A DNA stretch of 64,000 bases. Origin: Neurospora tetrasperma FGSC 2508 (Eukaryota; Ascomycota; Sordariomycetes; Sordariales; Sordariaceae). Numbering within the stretch: position 1 is the stretch's first letter; every line of letters begins with the position of its first letter. Below are positions 42,432 through 53,219 of the stretch, one piece after another. The stretch is taken from positions 2,580,309 through 2,644,308 of the forward strand of contig NW_009799102.1 in assembly GCF_000213175.1 (NCBI RefSeq), in the 5' to 3' direction. A program made the position numbers and the translations under genes. The notes under the pieces were generated by a model. The model searched no databases and was not told the origin of the DNA. It saw only the letters and a program-made list of their open reading frames with translations.

Positions 42432-43157
42432 ATGCCTCCCAAAGCCAACCAGGACGTCGCCGGCCAGATGAACTTCCTCTTGACTTGCATCAAGCACTCG
42501 ACCAATGGCAAGATCAACTGGACCGAAGTTGCCGAGGAGCTCAGCATCGTATCCAAGGCCGCGGCGTACGTCACTCAACTCACTCAGTCACTATTTTCTC
42601 ACTTTGCACCCTCACCCCTCCCGCAATGAACTCGAGTCGATCTGACACTTTTCCGCATTCCTAACAGTGCCAAACGCTACGAGCGCCTCCTGAAAGCGCA
42701 CGACATCCAGCCGCCCAAGAACTACGGCTCCTTGACCGATGATGTGGGCGCCAGCGGCGCGAGCAGCCCGGCCAAGGCCAAGACTCCTCGGGCCCCCCGC
42801 AGCACTAAGCGCAAGAGGGCCACTGCAACCATCAACTACAACGAGGATTCCGGCAATGAGGAAGGTTCCGGCGACAACCGTGAGCCCTTCACGTACAAGG
42901 CGGAACCGGAGGATTCCGATGACGACGAGAAGCAACGCCCGCTGAAGAAGGAGAAGACTACTCCTGAGATGCAGACCAAGCAGGAGGAGGAGGATGATGG
43001 TGAGTCTGACTACTTTTCTTGTTGCTCTGACGATGTCGACCTTTTGGATGAAGAAGATGCAGCATACGGGTGGGAAGGCAAAGGATATGACGTGCTAATG
43101 GATGTTGTTGGGAGGATAGAGGGAGAAGACAACTACAAGTATGAGGGTGAAATCTGA
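42432..43157 (+). CDS. M42: Myb-like domain protein, probable conserved family founder
   Basis: Exon 1 (42432-42565) encodes MPPKANQDVAGQMNFLLTCI ... INWTEVAEELSIVSKAA and ends GC/GTACGT, phase 2. After an intron ending CTAACAG, exon 2 (from 42668) continues AKRYERLLKAHDIQPPKNYG. This short Myb-like protein type is common in filamentous ascomycetes. A basic stretch (PRAPRSTKRKRATA) and an acidic region follow. A GTGAGT donor at 43000, a GCTAATG branch site and a TAG acceptor at 43119 mark a second intron of exactly 120 nt without a stop. Spliced or not, the end is EGEDNYKYEGEI. The spliced protein is about 167 aa, the unspliced 207. The phase-2 intron matches that of M22 and Mvar in the same helix. 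Confidence 0.8.
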
Positions 43158-45996
43158 GCATCCCACATACAACCGATCAGCCACTGGGGCAGAGACAAAT
43201 GACGCCAAATTGCGGAGGAAAATGGTGGTTCATGTTGATACAGTGCGGTGAAGAATCTGGATGGTGTTTGAGCACGGGGTTGGGGCTTTCATAGTGTGCT
43301 TTTGCGCTTTGCTCTGTTCCAGTCCATCGAAGGTACTATGTTCATGGCAGGTCTTTTTACTTTGGGCATCAGAACAGGCGTTGATGAGGTTTGGGCAGGT
43401 TGATGGTAATGGATGCTTGGACTGCGGAGCATAATGGGGTGAGGCGGAATGGAAAGCAGACGACGGGGTTTCGACAAACAACTGGGAAATAAAGTGCCTT
43501 GACTTACATTACATTATGTCCAGAAACTCCTTTGCTTTGATTCGTCGTTTTTTGTTGACGACTACCGTTCTTTGTCTGTTTGTTGACATTCGCTTCATGT
43601 TTGGAAAAGGGGCGGCAAGGCAATAACAAGGCTGGTGATGTGGATACATACCAGGTCGTCTGCCAGACTTGATAGCAAGCAATAAGTTGTCAGTCTCCCA
43701 GACCAAAAGCACGAAACCTTGTCACAATGATAAGAATCTGGAGTAACACGATGCTCATTTCGTTGCTTCCTATGCTGAGGAGTCAGATATTCCTCGAAAT
43801 GTCGTGACATTGGTAAGGGTTAGGGTTGAGGAGCTGCAGTAGGAAGTTGGCGCACCATTCGGAACAGAAGGCTGTGCTGGAGCATTTGCTTGAATGGCTG
43901 ACCAAAGGGAGCTCGTCTTCGTACTATCTGAGTGATTTATGAGCCTTGAGTGTGCCTGTTGAAACGTCATGTCTGTTTCCATAGCCTCTGTCAACCAACT
44001 GCTAGGAAGAGGCCGAGGCTGCCACGAATGACGAATACATACCACACTCCTGAGGCTACTTCCTCAATAGAGCTCTGAAAACTTGTGATTAGGACGGTGT
44101 CGACTGGGCAGGAATGATAGTGAAGATGGCAATCTGGATACTTGTCAAGCTTGCCGTGGGCAACGGTCTGGTCGTATGGCCACACCAAGGAGTACCAGCC
44201 ACTTCCGTCCATATAGACGATACCAAAGAATGGTTTAGTTTAGTGCAACAGCAACAAATCAGAATAAGATGGATGTCGTCAGATAGCCATTGTGATGGAG
44301 ATAAATACCATGGGTTTGGCGAAAGAATTGAGGTGGAGACGGTGGAGGGAAAATCAAACAAAGAGAAATCAAAGTTTTTGAAAGTTGTCCAAGTTGGCGT
44401 GGCAGGTGCAAGTGTAACATACACGTAAGAAAACGCACCTGCCCTATTGTTGCTCGGATTTCTCTATTGTGCCTGCCACCACACGGCAGGGCATTGACTG
44501 ACGCCCAAGTCATCTGCCTGTCACTGTCACGGTCAGCCTCATTCAGTTACATTCACCTATTCACTTTACCTCTGGGCATTCACCGCAGACTGGTGCTACC
44601 CTTTGAGCTTCCTTTCCTTTCTCTACTGCAGGTAAAAAGCGAATCTGATTCTTCCTCCATCACCAACTCACCTCGCTCCATCCACTTGTTGGCTGTCAAC
44701 TTTCCATTTTGGTAACTGCTCCTTGCCCCGCACCAATTGACGTGCGCTCTGTCTCCCAGTCAAAGTAGACGAATACTAACAATGTCACTCCGTAGACGCT
44801 CCAGTCCTTCTTTTGGCATCATCTTGCATCAATCGACCGCAAAATTCAATCAACAATTCTTCGGCCTGCTGATATTGATATCACAACATTGACCGTCATC
44901 ACCGGGTTCTGGAAATCAGTGGAGGTCTCCGCTAGAAGTGGAAGCGACAGGAAGCGCCCGGGTGGTTGCAACATTCCCACCAATCGACATCCAGCGACCT
45001 CGCGGTTGCTCAGTGTCTCATGGGTGTTAGTGCGATACTGTACTTCACGGCGATATTCGCAGCAACATTGATAGCCGGCTATCAGTCTTTATGCGCTAAG
45101 GAACTTCCCAGTACAGTGCACAATTGGCATCCCGGATCCACGAGTGACTGGGGCCAACCACTCAAGATGGGCTCCGTGCATCACCGAGTGAGACGTGACG
45201 GGAATCGCGAGCAACATGGCACCTCTCCTGTTTTTGTGCCAGTTTCTGGTAACGGTACGCGTCTCTTTTCCTTCATTTTTCCTTTCTGTCCCCTACCCCT
45301 ACCCCTCCATTCCTCCGCGAAATCCGACTTTCTCTGGACACACACCATATGGTTGTGGGCGTGATGCGACAGAGACATCTCAACAGAGATTTCATATTGG
45401 ATTTACTACGTATTGGGCAGTCCAGTGAGAGGACTAGAAAATTCGCTGGCTCTATTCCGGGCCACTGCGGCGTCTGTCTGGCCAGTTCAAAAAAGACAAG
45501 TTGTTGCTGTTGTTGGACGCGGCAACCCGGTCCCCCTTTTCATTGCATAAGGACTCTCTATGTGTTGATATAGGGCTTTGGTTGGCATCACGCCTTTTGC
45601 TTCACAATGCCCAAAGGTCGCTGTCAGGGTTACCGTGGTGACCGCTTAGCTCTCATCGCCTGCCTCTGCCTTTATCTTTGAGGTTACCCTTGAGCTCACC
45701 TCTCTTTCACTTTGGGGGGGAAAAACAAGGGTTCTCACAATTAATCTTTTCTTTGGATGCTTGGTCATTCTTGTCATCGCCCTCATTTCTTCTACTCAGC
45801 TACAGTTTTATGCACCTGCTGAGCTTGTCATATTCCAACAAGACACAGAGCCGTGCTTTTGGGTGTACAGCTTCCTGCTTCAGACATATACAGTAGTGAT
45901 TGTACAAAGCCCTCAAGTTCCCCCTCACAGACTCCCTGCACTCAAGATTTATCATCTCTCCCACATGTTGTATGTTTCTAACCTTTCTTCGCAGCT
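43158..45996. other. 2.8-kb region upstream of suz12, no supportable gene
   Basis: Frames are short and motif-free. Splice-like signals just before 45997 (TTTCTAACC...TTCGCAG) suggest the suz12 leader is spliced. A telomere-like TAAGGGTTAGGGTT lies at 43814-43827. Confidence 0.4.
43814..43827 (+). repeat. Short telomere-like sequence
   Basis: TAAGGGTTAGGGTT, just over two TTAGGG units. It is too short to claim a telomeric origin. Confidence 0.3.
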
Positions 45997-48200
45997 ATGA
46001 CATCGAGGTGTCGGCGATACCGCCAGTTACCCTTCTTGCATCGGAACTGGATTCACGCTACCAACTACTGGGAAGATAGAATGGGCAACAAGCCCTCCAC
46101 CCAGTCTCGGGTGCCTGCTCCTGAGTCCGACGTCAGGTTTACCGATCACAGTCACAAGCCCGATCAAGACCGAGACGACACATGCCAGCATCCAGCAAAA
46201 CGTCGACGCCTCAATGACAATCATGGCTTTCCCTTATACGAGGATCCAAACGGCAACACCCCACGCTGCCTGCGGATTGAGGTCCTCAAGATTATTCACA
46301 AAGATTCACCCCGCATCAAAAATGGCGTGCCTAACGGCATCGTGGCACCCAATGTGAGGGATACCGCCAACATGCGGGCGCGTTGCAAATTGAGCATCTA
46401 TGGTCATAATGGGGATGAAAAGGTTCTCTTGCACGTCGACAGCCAGTTATGCGAGCTCAAGGTTTACAGGAACCCTGCCGCCGCATCCACACACATGGCT
46501 CGACTGTATGCTATCAAAGCTTTCGATATTCCAGAAGACAAAATATACATGGAGCGGGATGGTGATGATCCCGCCTTTGGCTTTGCCGATTCCTACAGTG
46601 TCCTAATCGAAATCGAGTCAGCCGGAGATCCAAACTGGCCACCCAGCAGCTTAATGCCGGCCAAGATGGAGGATCCCTTGGTCCGTAACCTACCACCGCG
46701 CCAGTGGGCCCTTTACGCTCAGCTTCCTGATATTTTCCACACTCGCAACAGGAAGACGGCGAGGTTGAAGGCAAGGATACAACAGAGCCGAGAGACGCCT
46801 ACGGATTTCGCCATGGACATTGATGTGCGCTGGCAAACGAGCATATCAAGCCAACTAACAGGGAACCAGAAGCCCAAGGAGATCATGCCCTCTATTACAG
46901 TAATTGACCCTTGGGCCCCTAAGAAGCCCCTGTCAGAACTGCCAGTAAATGGTACAAACGGAGTTAAGGGTATCAACGGGCATCATCATGACCCAAACAC
47001 TAGTAACGAGATCAAAAAGACCGGAAATTGGGAAGTTAACAGCACTTCGCTTGCTGATACCGAAGAACTGGCCGAGGGTGACCTGACGCCCAACCGATCT
47101 AGGCGCCACAGGACTGAAGTCAATTACAACGTAAGGCAACTATGGAACACCGCCGTAGGGAAGGAGCCACGGAAACGGCGAAGAGCCGACGACGAACATC
47201 CTATACTAGACGAGCACACTGTCACCTACGTTTTGCCGCCTGAAACGCCTGGAAACGAGGAGAAGTTGCAGGCCACCTGCAACAAGCTCTCTTGTCTAAT
47301 ATGCGCAGCTGAGCACGACCGCATCAGCCAGCTCCGCGCTCACTTCTCATGCCACCCCGAATATGAGTTCAGTTTTGAGCAGAAGAAGGGCATGTACTTG
47401 GTGGCAATCCATAGGGCCCCTGGATACATATCGACTACCATGCCTCCCTTGGAAGCGAGCAAATTATTTTCCCTCGGCCTTCCTGTAAAACCCCTTGACC
47501 TCTCCAAATTTGTCAACGGCGACGACTCCTGGGTTAAATCCCGTCTCTTACCCGATCCCAATGACTGTGAAAGGCCAAATCTCCCAGCCAGCCGAAGCCC
47601 AACCAAGGGGCCACAGCAGCAGCAACAGCAACAGCAGCGGCAGCAAAAGGAAAAATGCCTTTCCACCACCTCCACATCCACCCGCAGCCGCGCCGCCGCC
47701 GCCGCCGTCAAACCCCAAAAGAAACCCGTCTACATACCCCACAACATCAACCGCCCCATCTACGACCCCCTCTCCAAAGTCGAACTCGCTCCCGGCTCCG
47801 AGGTCCGCTACCCGCCCCTGGACGAAGGCTGGCTGATCACCAAGCACGCCGACGCCCTGGGCGAGTTCTCGGACGTCGAGCCTCAGGAAAAGGAGTACAT
47901 GATGCAGTGGGACGCCTACATCCTGCAGAAACACCTGTGCTCGGAGCAGTACCTGCCTAGAGAGTTTCGCAACTTTGTCAGGGAGAAAGCGACATGGCTG
48001 CTGGAGAAGAGGAGTCGGGCGGAGGAACTGGGGAAGCATATGGCGGTGTTATTGGCGAGGAGGTACGTGGATGATGCGACGGTGATGGCGGTGACGAAGG
48101 AGTTGAATGAGGCCAGGAAGGCCATGGCTGCTGCTGAGGGTGCGAATGGTCCTGGTGCTGGGGATGGGGGGCAGGCAAGCAAGGAATTTGAAGTACAGGA

Positions 48201-48231
<31 letters not shown>

Positions 48232-48527
48232 TCAAGTGGTAGGAAGAAGAGTGCGGCGGGAGGTTGTGCGAGGTGTGGAGAGGTGGTGCCGCAGCCGGAA
48301 ATGGTGATTTGTTGCAATAAGGTGAGTTTTTCGTTTTTTCTTTTTTTGACTCTTTCTTCTCTTCCATCTAAACAGTCGGAACCCGAGTAACTGACATGAG
48401 AAAAAAAAAACAGCACTGCAAACAGCGTATCTATCACAGTCGATGCGTGCCAAACCCGGAGGAGGCGCTCCAACTCGTCAGGAAGCGAAAGTGGAAGTGC
48501 TTCAAGTGCGAAGCAGTGGGCCATTAG
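45997..48527 (+). CDS. suz12: SUZ12-like Polycomb repressive complex 2 subunit with a C-terminal PHD finger
   Basis: SUZ12 is the core PRC2 subunit that, with EED and an EZH2-type methyltransferase, makes H3K27 methylation. Exon 1 is 45997-48321 and exon 2 48414-48527; the product is about 812 aa. Seen in order: an N-terminal FLHRNW stretch; a C2H2-like finger at residues about 432-460 (LSCLICAAEHDR...RAHFSCH); the VEFS box at about 610-700 (GWLITKHADALGEFSDVEPQ, YMMQWDAYILQKH, LPREFRNFV); and a PHD finger at about 756-812 (CARC...ICC NKHC...YHSRC...WKCFKC). The PHD is split by the intron between its third and fourth ligands. Two polyQ tracts lie near residues 545 and 735. A start at 46081 is possible, but FLHRNW favours 45997. 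It is convergent with the AAA gene. Confidence 0.9.
48201..48231 (+). repeat. CAG/polyQ tract in suz12
   Basis: About ten Gln codons, mostly CAG, between the VEFS box and the PHD finger. Likely variable in length between strains. Confidence 0.8.
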
Positions 48528-49892
48528 AAGTGGCAGCAGCCCAAAGTTGAAGCCAAAGTTGATGATGTTAAGGTCGAAGTGGGAAGAAGGTGCTACAGCA
48601 AACCTTCACAAGGACTACTGCAAGGTCGATGGAGAGATACCCAGAGGTAGAAGGCAGGAAGATCGATGAAACGGGGGGTTAGGATATATGCATGTTTGCT
48701 TGTTACCTTGCATACAGCCTGGAGTTCGGTAGGTAGGGTCGAAAACAAAGAGCATACATACATACTGGCTAGAAGGAGGTCTTGAAACGACGAATTATTT
48801 GCTGAACTTGAGGTGCCTAGGTGTCTAGCTACCCAAAGACGGAATAAATTCCGTGCAATTTACGACCGTTCACTTGGTAGATACTTAGTTAATTAGTTGC
48901 ATTAAGTGCCTGAGCAACCTAGTGGTAGCTATAGAATTCAAAATCAAAACTGACAATGACTGAAGCGGAAAGTACGGTAACTCTGATAGGTATATGCTCA
49001 AGATGCCACGATCCTCACTTCACTGAATTCGTTACAAAATGCACAACAACATCACCGGTCACCTCTCAGCTGTTTTTAGTCCAGATTGTTCGTACGGCTA
49101 TAAATAAAGTTGATGAGGACAGTTGGTACCTACCCAGTTCACAAAAAAATTAGGAAGACCACCTACCTACCTACTTACACAGATGCCACATTTTGCGGAT
49201 ATATGGTCCAAATAACAGCCATCTAGAGGTATCAATAGCTTTACTTGCTCCGGCATACTAACGAAAATCAACAATACAGTATGGCGAGAGTGACGAGCGA
49301 TATGGAACCTACCTACTGTTGAAAACGAGCAGATCGGACTATATCACTGGGTGCTAAATCCACTCGCCCAAGTTGCTACTGTTGATGACATAGCCGCGAG
49401 TTGCGGTTGTCTCGCCTCTTAATGTGTTCAACACGGGAAGCACCAGGAGGCCAATCCATCGTTCTTGTTCATACTGTTGTGTTCACGTTCAATATGAAAG
49501 GAATCTTGTTGTTTAGGTAGTTATCACTTTTATAGCAGACAGACGGGCAGTCATAATGTCACGCTGGAGAGAACAAAAACACTTTCTATTCCATTCCATA
49601 ATCCCATTCCAATCTATGAGAAAGACCCAAATAAGCCCTATGAACAATGAATGCGAAACAGATAAGAAAGTCCACCATGTATGTACTATGCCGGTGAACC
49701 TAGAGGTATATACCATCAGCCATAGATAGCCATGACATGCATATCATACCATTTCCACCAAAAAACAACTTGAAAGCTGTGAAAGCTGACAACTAAACTA
49801 CCTACTATACTACAAGTAACGTAGTAACCCAAACTCCGCAAAGATATCACACTATACTATACAATCCATCACCACTTCCTCCAGCCTCTGAT
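48528..49892. other. Convergent intergenic region of suz12 and the AAA gene
   Basis: About 1.4 kb, AT-richer by eye, with no gene seen. Holds both 3' UTRs. Confidence 0.6.
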
Positions 49893-52800
49893 CTAAACAG
49901 CAACCTTCACCCCTTTCTTTCCCTCCTCCTCCTCATCAACAACTACCTTTCTTACCCTTGCCTCCTCCGTTCCGCCCCTTCCCGTACCCGCCACTTCAAA
50001 CCCAATCCCCCTCCTTGCCTTCCTTCTCGCCGCCTTGCCCCCGGCATCCCCATACTGCTCATCAAACTTGCGAATGGCCTTCAAGCTCTCCATATCCTCG
50101 CTGATACTCGCACTAATCTCCCGCATACCCTTTTCAAAGTGTTTCCTCGTCAGGACTCTCCGTTCCGGGAACTCGTACGCGGCGGAGGGGCGGCCTTCCT
50201 TTTCCTTCTCCTCCGAATGCGCCGCCGCCGCATCATGCGCTTCCTTGGCTCTACACTCCTCCCTTACTGCCTCCATCGCAGCCGAGACACACAAGTTCTT
50301 GAGGTCCGAGCCAGAGTAGAGATCAGTTTCCTTTGCTAGCGCGTCCAAGTCTACGTCGGGAGCAAGTTGTTCCTCGCGAAGCATCACTTTGAGAATCTTG
50401 GCGCGCTCAGCTACAAGCGGCAAGTCGACGAGGATCTTCCGCGGAAGACGACGGAGCACGGCCTCGTCGAGATCAAAGGGCCGGTTGGTGGCGACCATGA
50501 TGAAGGCGCGCATGTCGGAGAGGCCGTCCCACTCGCGCAAGAACTGCGTGATGGTTTCGCGGTGGGCGGTGCGGCCGGGGTTGTTGTGGCGGGCGCCGAG
50601 GAGCGCGTCGGCCTCGTCGAGGAAGATCACCATGGGCGAGAGCTTGCGGGCCAAGGAGAAGAGGGCGCGCACGTTCTTCTCGGATTGGCCGAGCCACATG
50701 TCGTTGATGGAGGCGGCGGAGACCTCGAGCATGTTGGCGCCGGATTCTTTGGCGACTGCTTTTGCTAATAAGGTCTTGCCGGTTCCGGGGGGCCCGTAGA
50801 GCAGGCAGCCGGGGATGCGCTCGGTTTTGAGCACGCCGTAGGCAAAGGCGTCGGGACGTTGGAGGGAGAGGGAGGTGAGACCGATGAGAGACTCTTTGGT
50901 CTCGGCGGGGACGATGATGTCGTCAAAGGTGGTGTGGATGTCCTTGGCGTTCACGAGACCGGCCAGAAGCTTCTTCTCATGCTGGTCGTAGTCCTTGTTG
51001 TCGCTGGCGGTTTGGCTTTGGCTGGCCCACGAGGAAGAAAAGCCCGAGGTGGGTGAGTCGCCACCCTCTGGCATGTGTTGGTCAAATATGTTGCTTGCGC
51101 CACCCTTTTGACGGAAGAGTGGGGAGAAGTAAGGAGGACGGATGCCCGAGTAGATGCCCTTCCAGTGGTTGTCGCGATCGCTCATGAAGGCGAGTGCGTA
51201 CTTGAGGTGGCCGAGACCGTACTTCTTGGGAGGCGGTGATCGACTGCCCAGCAAGAGGGAGGTTAAGCGGTACACCCATTGGGCGTCAAACACATGTTTC
51301 GACAAGGTTTGGAACAGATCGGTGTATCTTTCGTCTACAAGGACCTGGTCATCTTCAAACTTGATTTGCGCATCAAAGTCAATAGCGGCTGGGGTGGGCA
51401 GTCTTGCTTCCAGCATGCTCTTGATGTTGTTGATGTTGTCGTAGAGGTTGTCCTTCCTGTCCATCCACTCGGTAGACGGGGAAGCGTGGAAGGGGATGAT
51501 GTGATGGCCCTCACGGCCGAGCTCGACCAGCTGATTGCGCCAGTGCTGCGACTTGTCCATGTCACTAGATGAAGAGCCTACCAGCACAATCTTCTTTCCG
51601 TCGTGCGCCGCCTCCTCGAAATGCCAGTCATGGACAATGTCTCGTAACCTGGTAATCAAACTTTCTTGCAGTTCACTGAGTTCTACATAGTCGTGCAGAT
51701 GGATGATCAGATCACGCTTCTCATATGTACCCGTCTGGGCAAACCGCTTGGCATCAGCCGCCCTCACGATCGCCTTGAGCGTATTTTGTATCTTGAGTCC
51801 TTCCCAGCGTGGGTCGACAGAACGCGAGCTTCCAAAGTCCTTGCCGGAGCTGAGGAGGGACCGCAGCTTGGACGGCATCGACACATGCAGGACACCCACA
51901 TCGCCATCCGAGTCAGCATCATCCCGGTTAACCAGTCTTCCGTTCATCTCGGAAGCGGCGTATCCCAACATGGAAACCGAGCCCCGAGCGTGATGGATGT
52001 TCTGCTGTAACTGGGTTCCCAGAAGTCGGGCCAAGCTAAACGCATCCAGGTGTATTACGTCCGCCTTGAGGTCAGTGGCAATGTCATCAATGACATGGTT
52101 GGCGACACTACGACCCCTGCGGTTCACCACCGAGAGAACTGTCGTGAGCCGGTGGTAGTCTGGCGGCTTAGTACCGTGCGGCACGTCCGCGACCAGCTCG
52201 GCACGTATAGCGGCCAGAAGCTCCATGCAGACTGGATACTCGGGATCCGGCCTGCTGGCCAAAGGGCTGCCGTGTAGCGCGCCAGAGCCAGGTTGGGCTT
52301 CGCATCGAAGATTTGCCAGCCAGCGCTGGGCCTCTCCGGACAGCGGCTTATCCGACCACCACAACAACCGAACAATGTCATCCTCCCTGGAAGAGTGGTG
52401 CTTGCGCAGCAACTCGATATGCTCCGGGTTCGCGCCCGTCTGGTGGACGATAGCCAGCGCCTGTAGGAACGCGGTGCTGTGTGCCGCATGTGCTTTCTTA
52501 AGCAGCTGGCTAGAGGACTCGGGTAGTTGCTCAAAGGCAGCTTCGCGCTCCTCCTCGGGCAGCCGTACCAACTCGTCCAACATGCTTGTCCACATCTTGA
52601 CGTCCTCCTCTGTCACCTGGACCTTGGCGAACTTCTTCTCCAGCAGCTCCAGCACGGCCTCGCGGTCGACGTCTTCGAGCGGGAACAGCAAGGTCTGGGG
52701 TGCGCCGATGGGTCGCGCTTCGTACAGCGACACGTTGTGGTCGATGAACCATGGGTCTAGCTTCACCCAGGGCGTGCTTGGGGTGCTGCTGGCTTGTGGG

Positions 52801-53219
52801 GCGACATTGTTCTCGATGTTGACGGCGCCCATCCTGCCGGGCCGATGACGTCCCCGGGTTCCCTTGAGCGTGAGAGCTTCCTTGTAGGCATCGGCGGCCG
52901 CCTTTGATTCTGCATCCTTCTTGTCGGCAGAAGCTTCCTCCTGGCTAGACGAAGTGGTGGTCGTGGTAGAAGCTGGCTTGTCATGTGTTGTTTTATCTTC
53001 GTCTTCGGGCTTCTTATGATCGGCAGGGTTCGAGTTCGAGTCGGGGTCGTTTTTGAGGGAGGCGGCAGAGGTACGGAAACCTCTCAGGGACTGGTGGCCG
53101 GCATGCTGGCGACGGGATAGGGAGCCGGAAGCGGAAGCGGCAACGGAGACGGCGCGGGGCAGTCGGCGACAACATGAGGATTGCGCCGACAGCAGGGCTC
53201 GAGCCCCGGCAACAGGCAT
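49893..53219 (-). CDS. Mitochondrial-type AAA ATPase of the Msp1/spastin group
   Basis: A single open frame of 1108 aa. The N-terminus (MPVAGARALLSAQSSCCRRL, then RGFRTSAASLKND) is Arg/Ser/Ala-rich with no acidic residue for about 55 positions, a good mitochondrial presequence. A long region of unknown function follows. The AAA module starts near residue 770: Walker A GPPGTGKT at 809-816, Walker B MVIFLDEADALLG near 863, and sensor ATNRPFDLDEAVLRRLPRKI near 910. It is followed by an AAA lid and GSDLKNLCVSAAMEAVREE. The core resembles Msp1/ATAD1 and spastin-like meiotic-clade AAA proteins; Msp1 removes misplaced tail-anchored proteins, but this protein is far longer and its substrate is unknown. 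Confidence 0.85.
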   Translation of the reverse strand: MPVAGARALLSAQSSCCRRLPRAVSVAASASGSLSRRQHAGHQSLRGFRTSAASLKNDPDSNSNPADHKKPEDEDKTTHDKPASTTTTTSSSQEEASADKKDAESKAAADAYKEALTLKGTRGRHRPGRMGAVNIENNVAPQASSTPSTPWVKLDPWFIDHNVSLYEARPIGAPQTLLFPLEDVDREAVLELLEKKFAKVQVTEEDVKMWTSMLDELVRLPEEEREAAFEQLPESSSQLLKKAHAAHSTAFLQALAIVHQTGANPEHIELLRKHHSSREDDIVRLLWWSDKPLSGEAQRWLANLRCEAQPGSGALHGSPLASRPDPEYPVCMELLAAIRAELVADVPHGTKPPDYHRLTTVLSVVNRRGRSVANHVIDDIATDLKADVIHLDAFSLARLLGTQLQQNIHHARGSVSMLGYAASEMNGRLVNRDDADSDGDVGVLHVSMPSKLRSLLSSGKDFGSSRSVDPRWEGLKIQNTLKAIVRAADAKRFAQTGTYEKRDLIIHLHDYVELSELQESLITRLRDIVHDWHFEEAAHDGKKIVLVGSSSSDMDKSQHWRNQLVELGREGHHIIPFHASPSTEWMDRKDNLYDNINNIKSMLEARLPTPAAIDFDAQIKFEDDQVLVDERYTDLFQTLSKHVFDAQWVYRLTSLLLGSRSPPPKKYGLGHLKYALAFMSDRDNHWKGIYSGIRPPYFSPLFRQKGGASNIFDQHMPEGGDSPTSGFSSSWASQSQTASDNKDYDQHEKKLLAGLVNAKDIHTTFDDIIVPAETKESLIGLTSLSLQRPDAFAYGVLKTERIPGCLLYGPPGTGKTLLAKAVAKESGANMLEVSAASINDMWLGQSEKNVRALFSLARKLSPMVIFLDEADALLGARHNNPGRTAHRETITQFLREWDGLSDMRAFIMVATNRPFDLDEAVLRRLPRKILVDLPLVAERAKILKVMLREEQLAPDVDLDALAKETDLYSGSDLKNLCVSAAMEAVREECRAKEAHDAAAAHSEEKEKEGRPSAAYEFPERRVLTRKHFEKGMREISASISEDMESLKAIRKFDEQYGDAGGKAARRKARRGIGFEVAGTGRGGTEEARVRKVVVDEEEEGKKGVKVAV

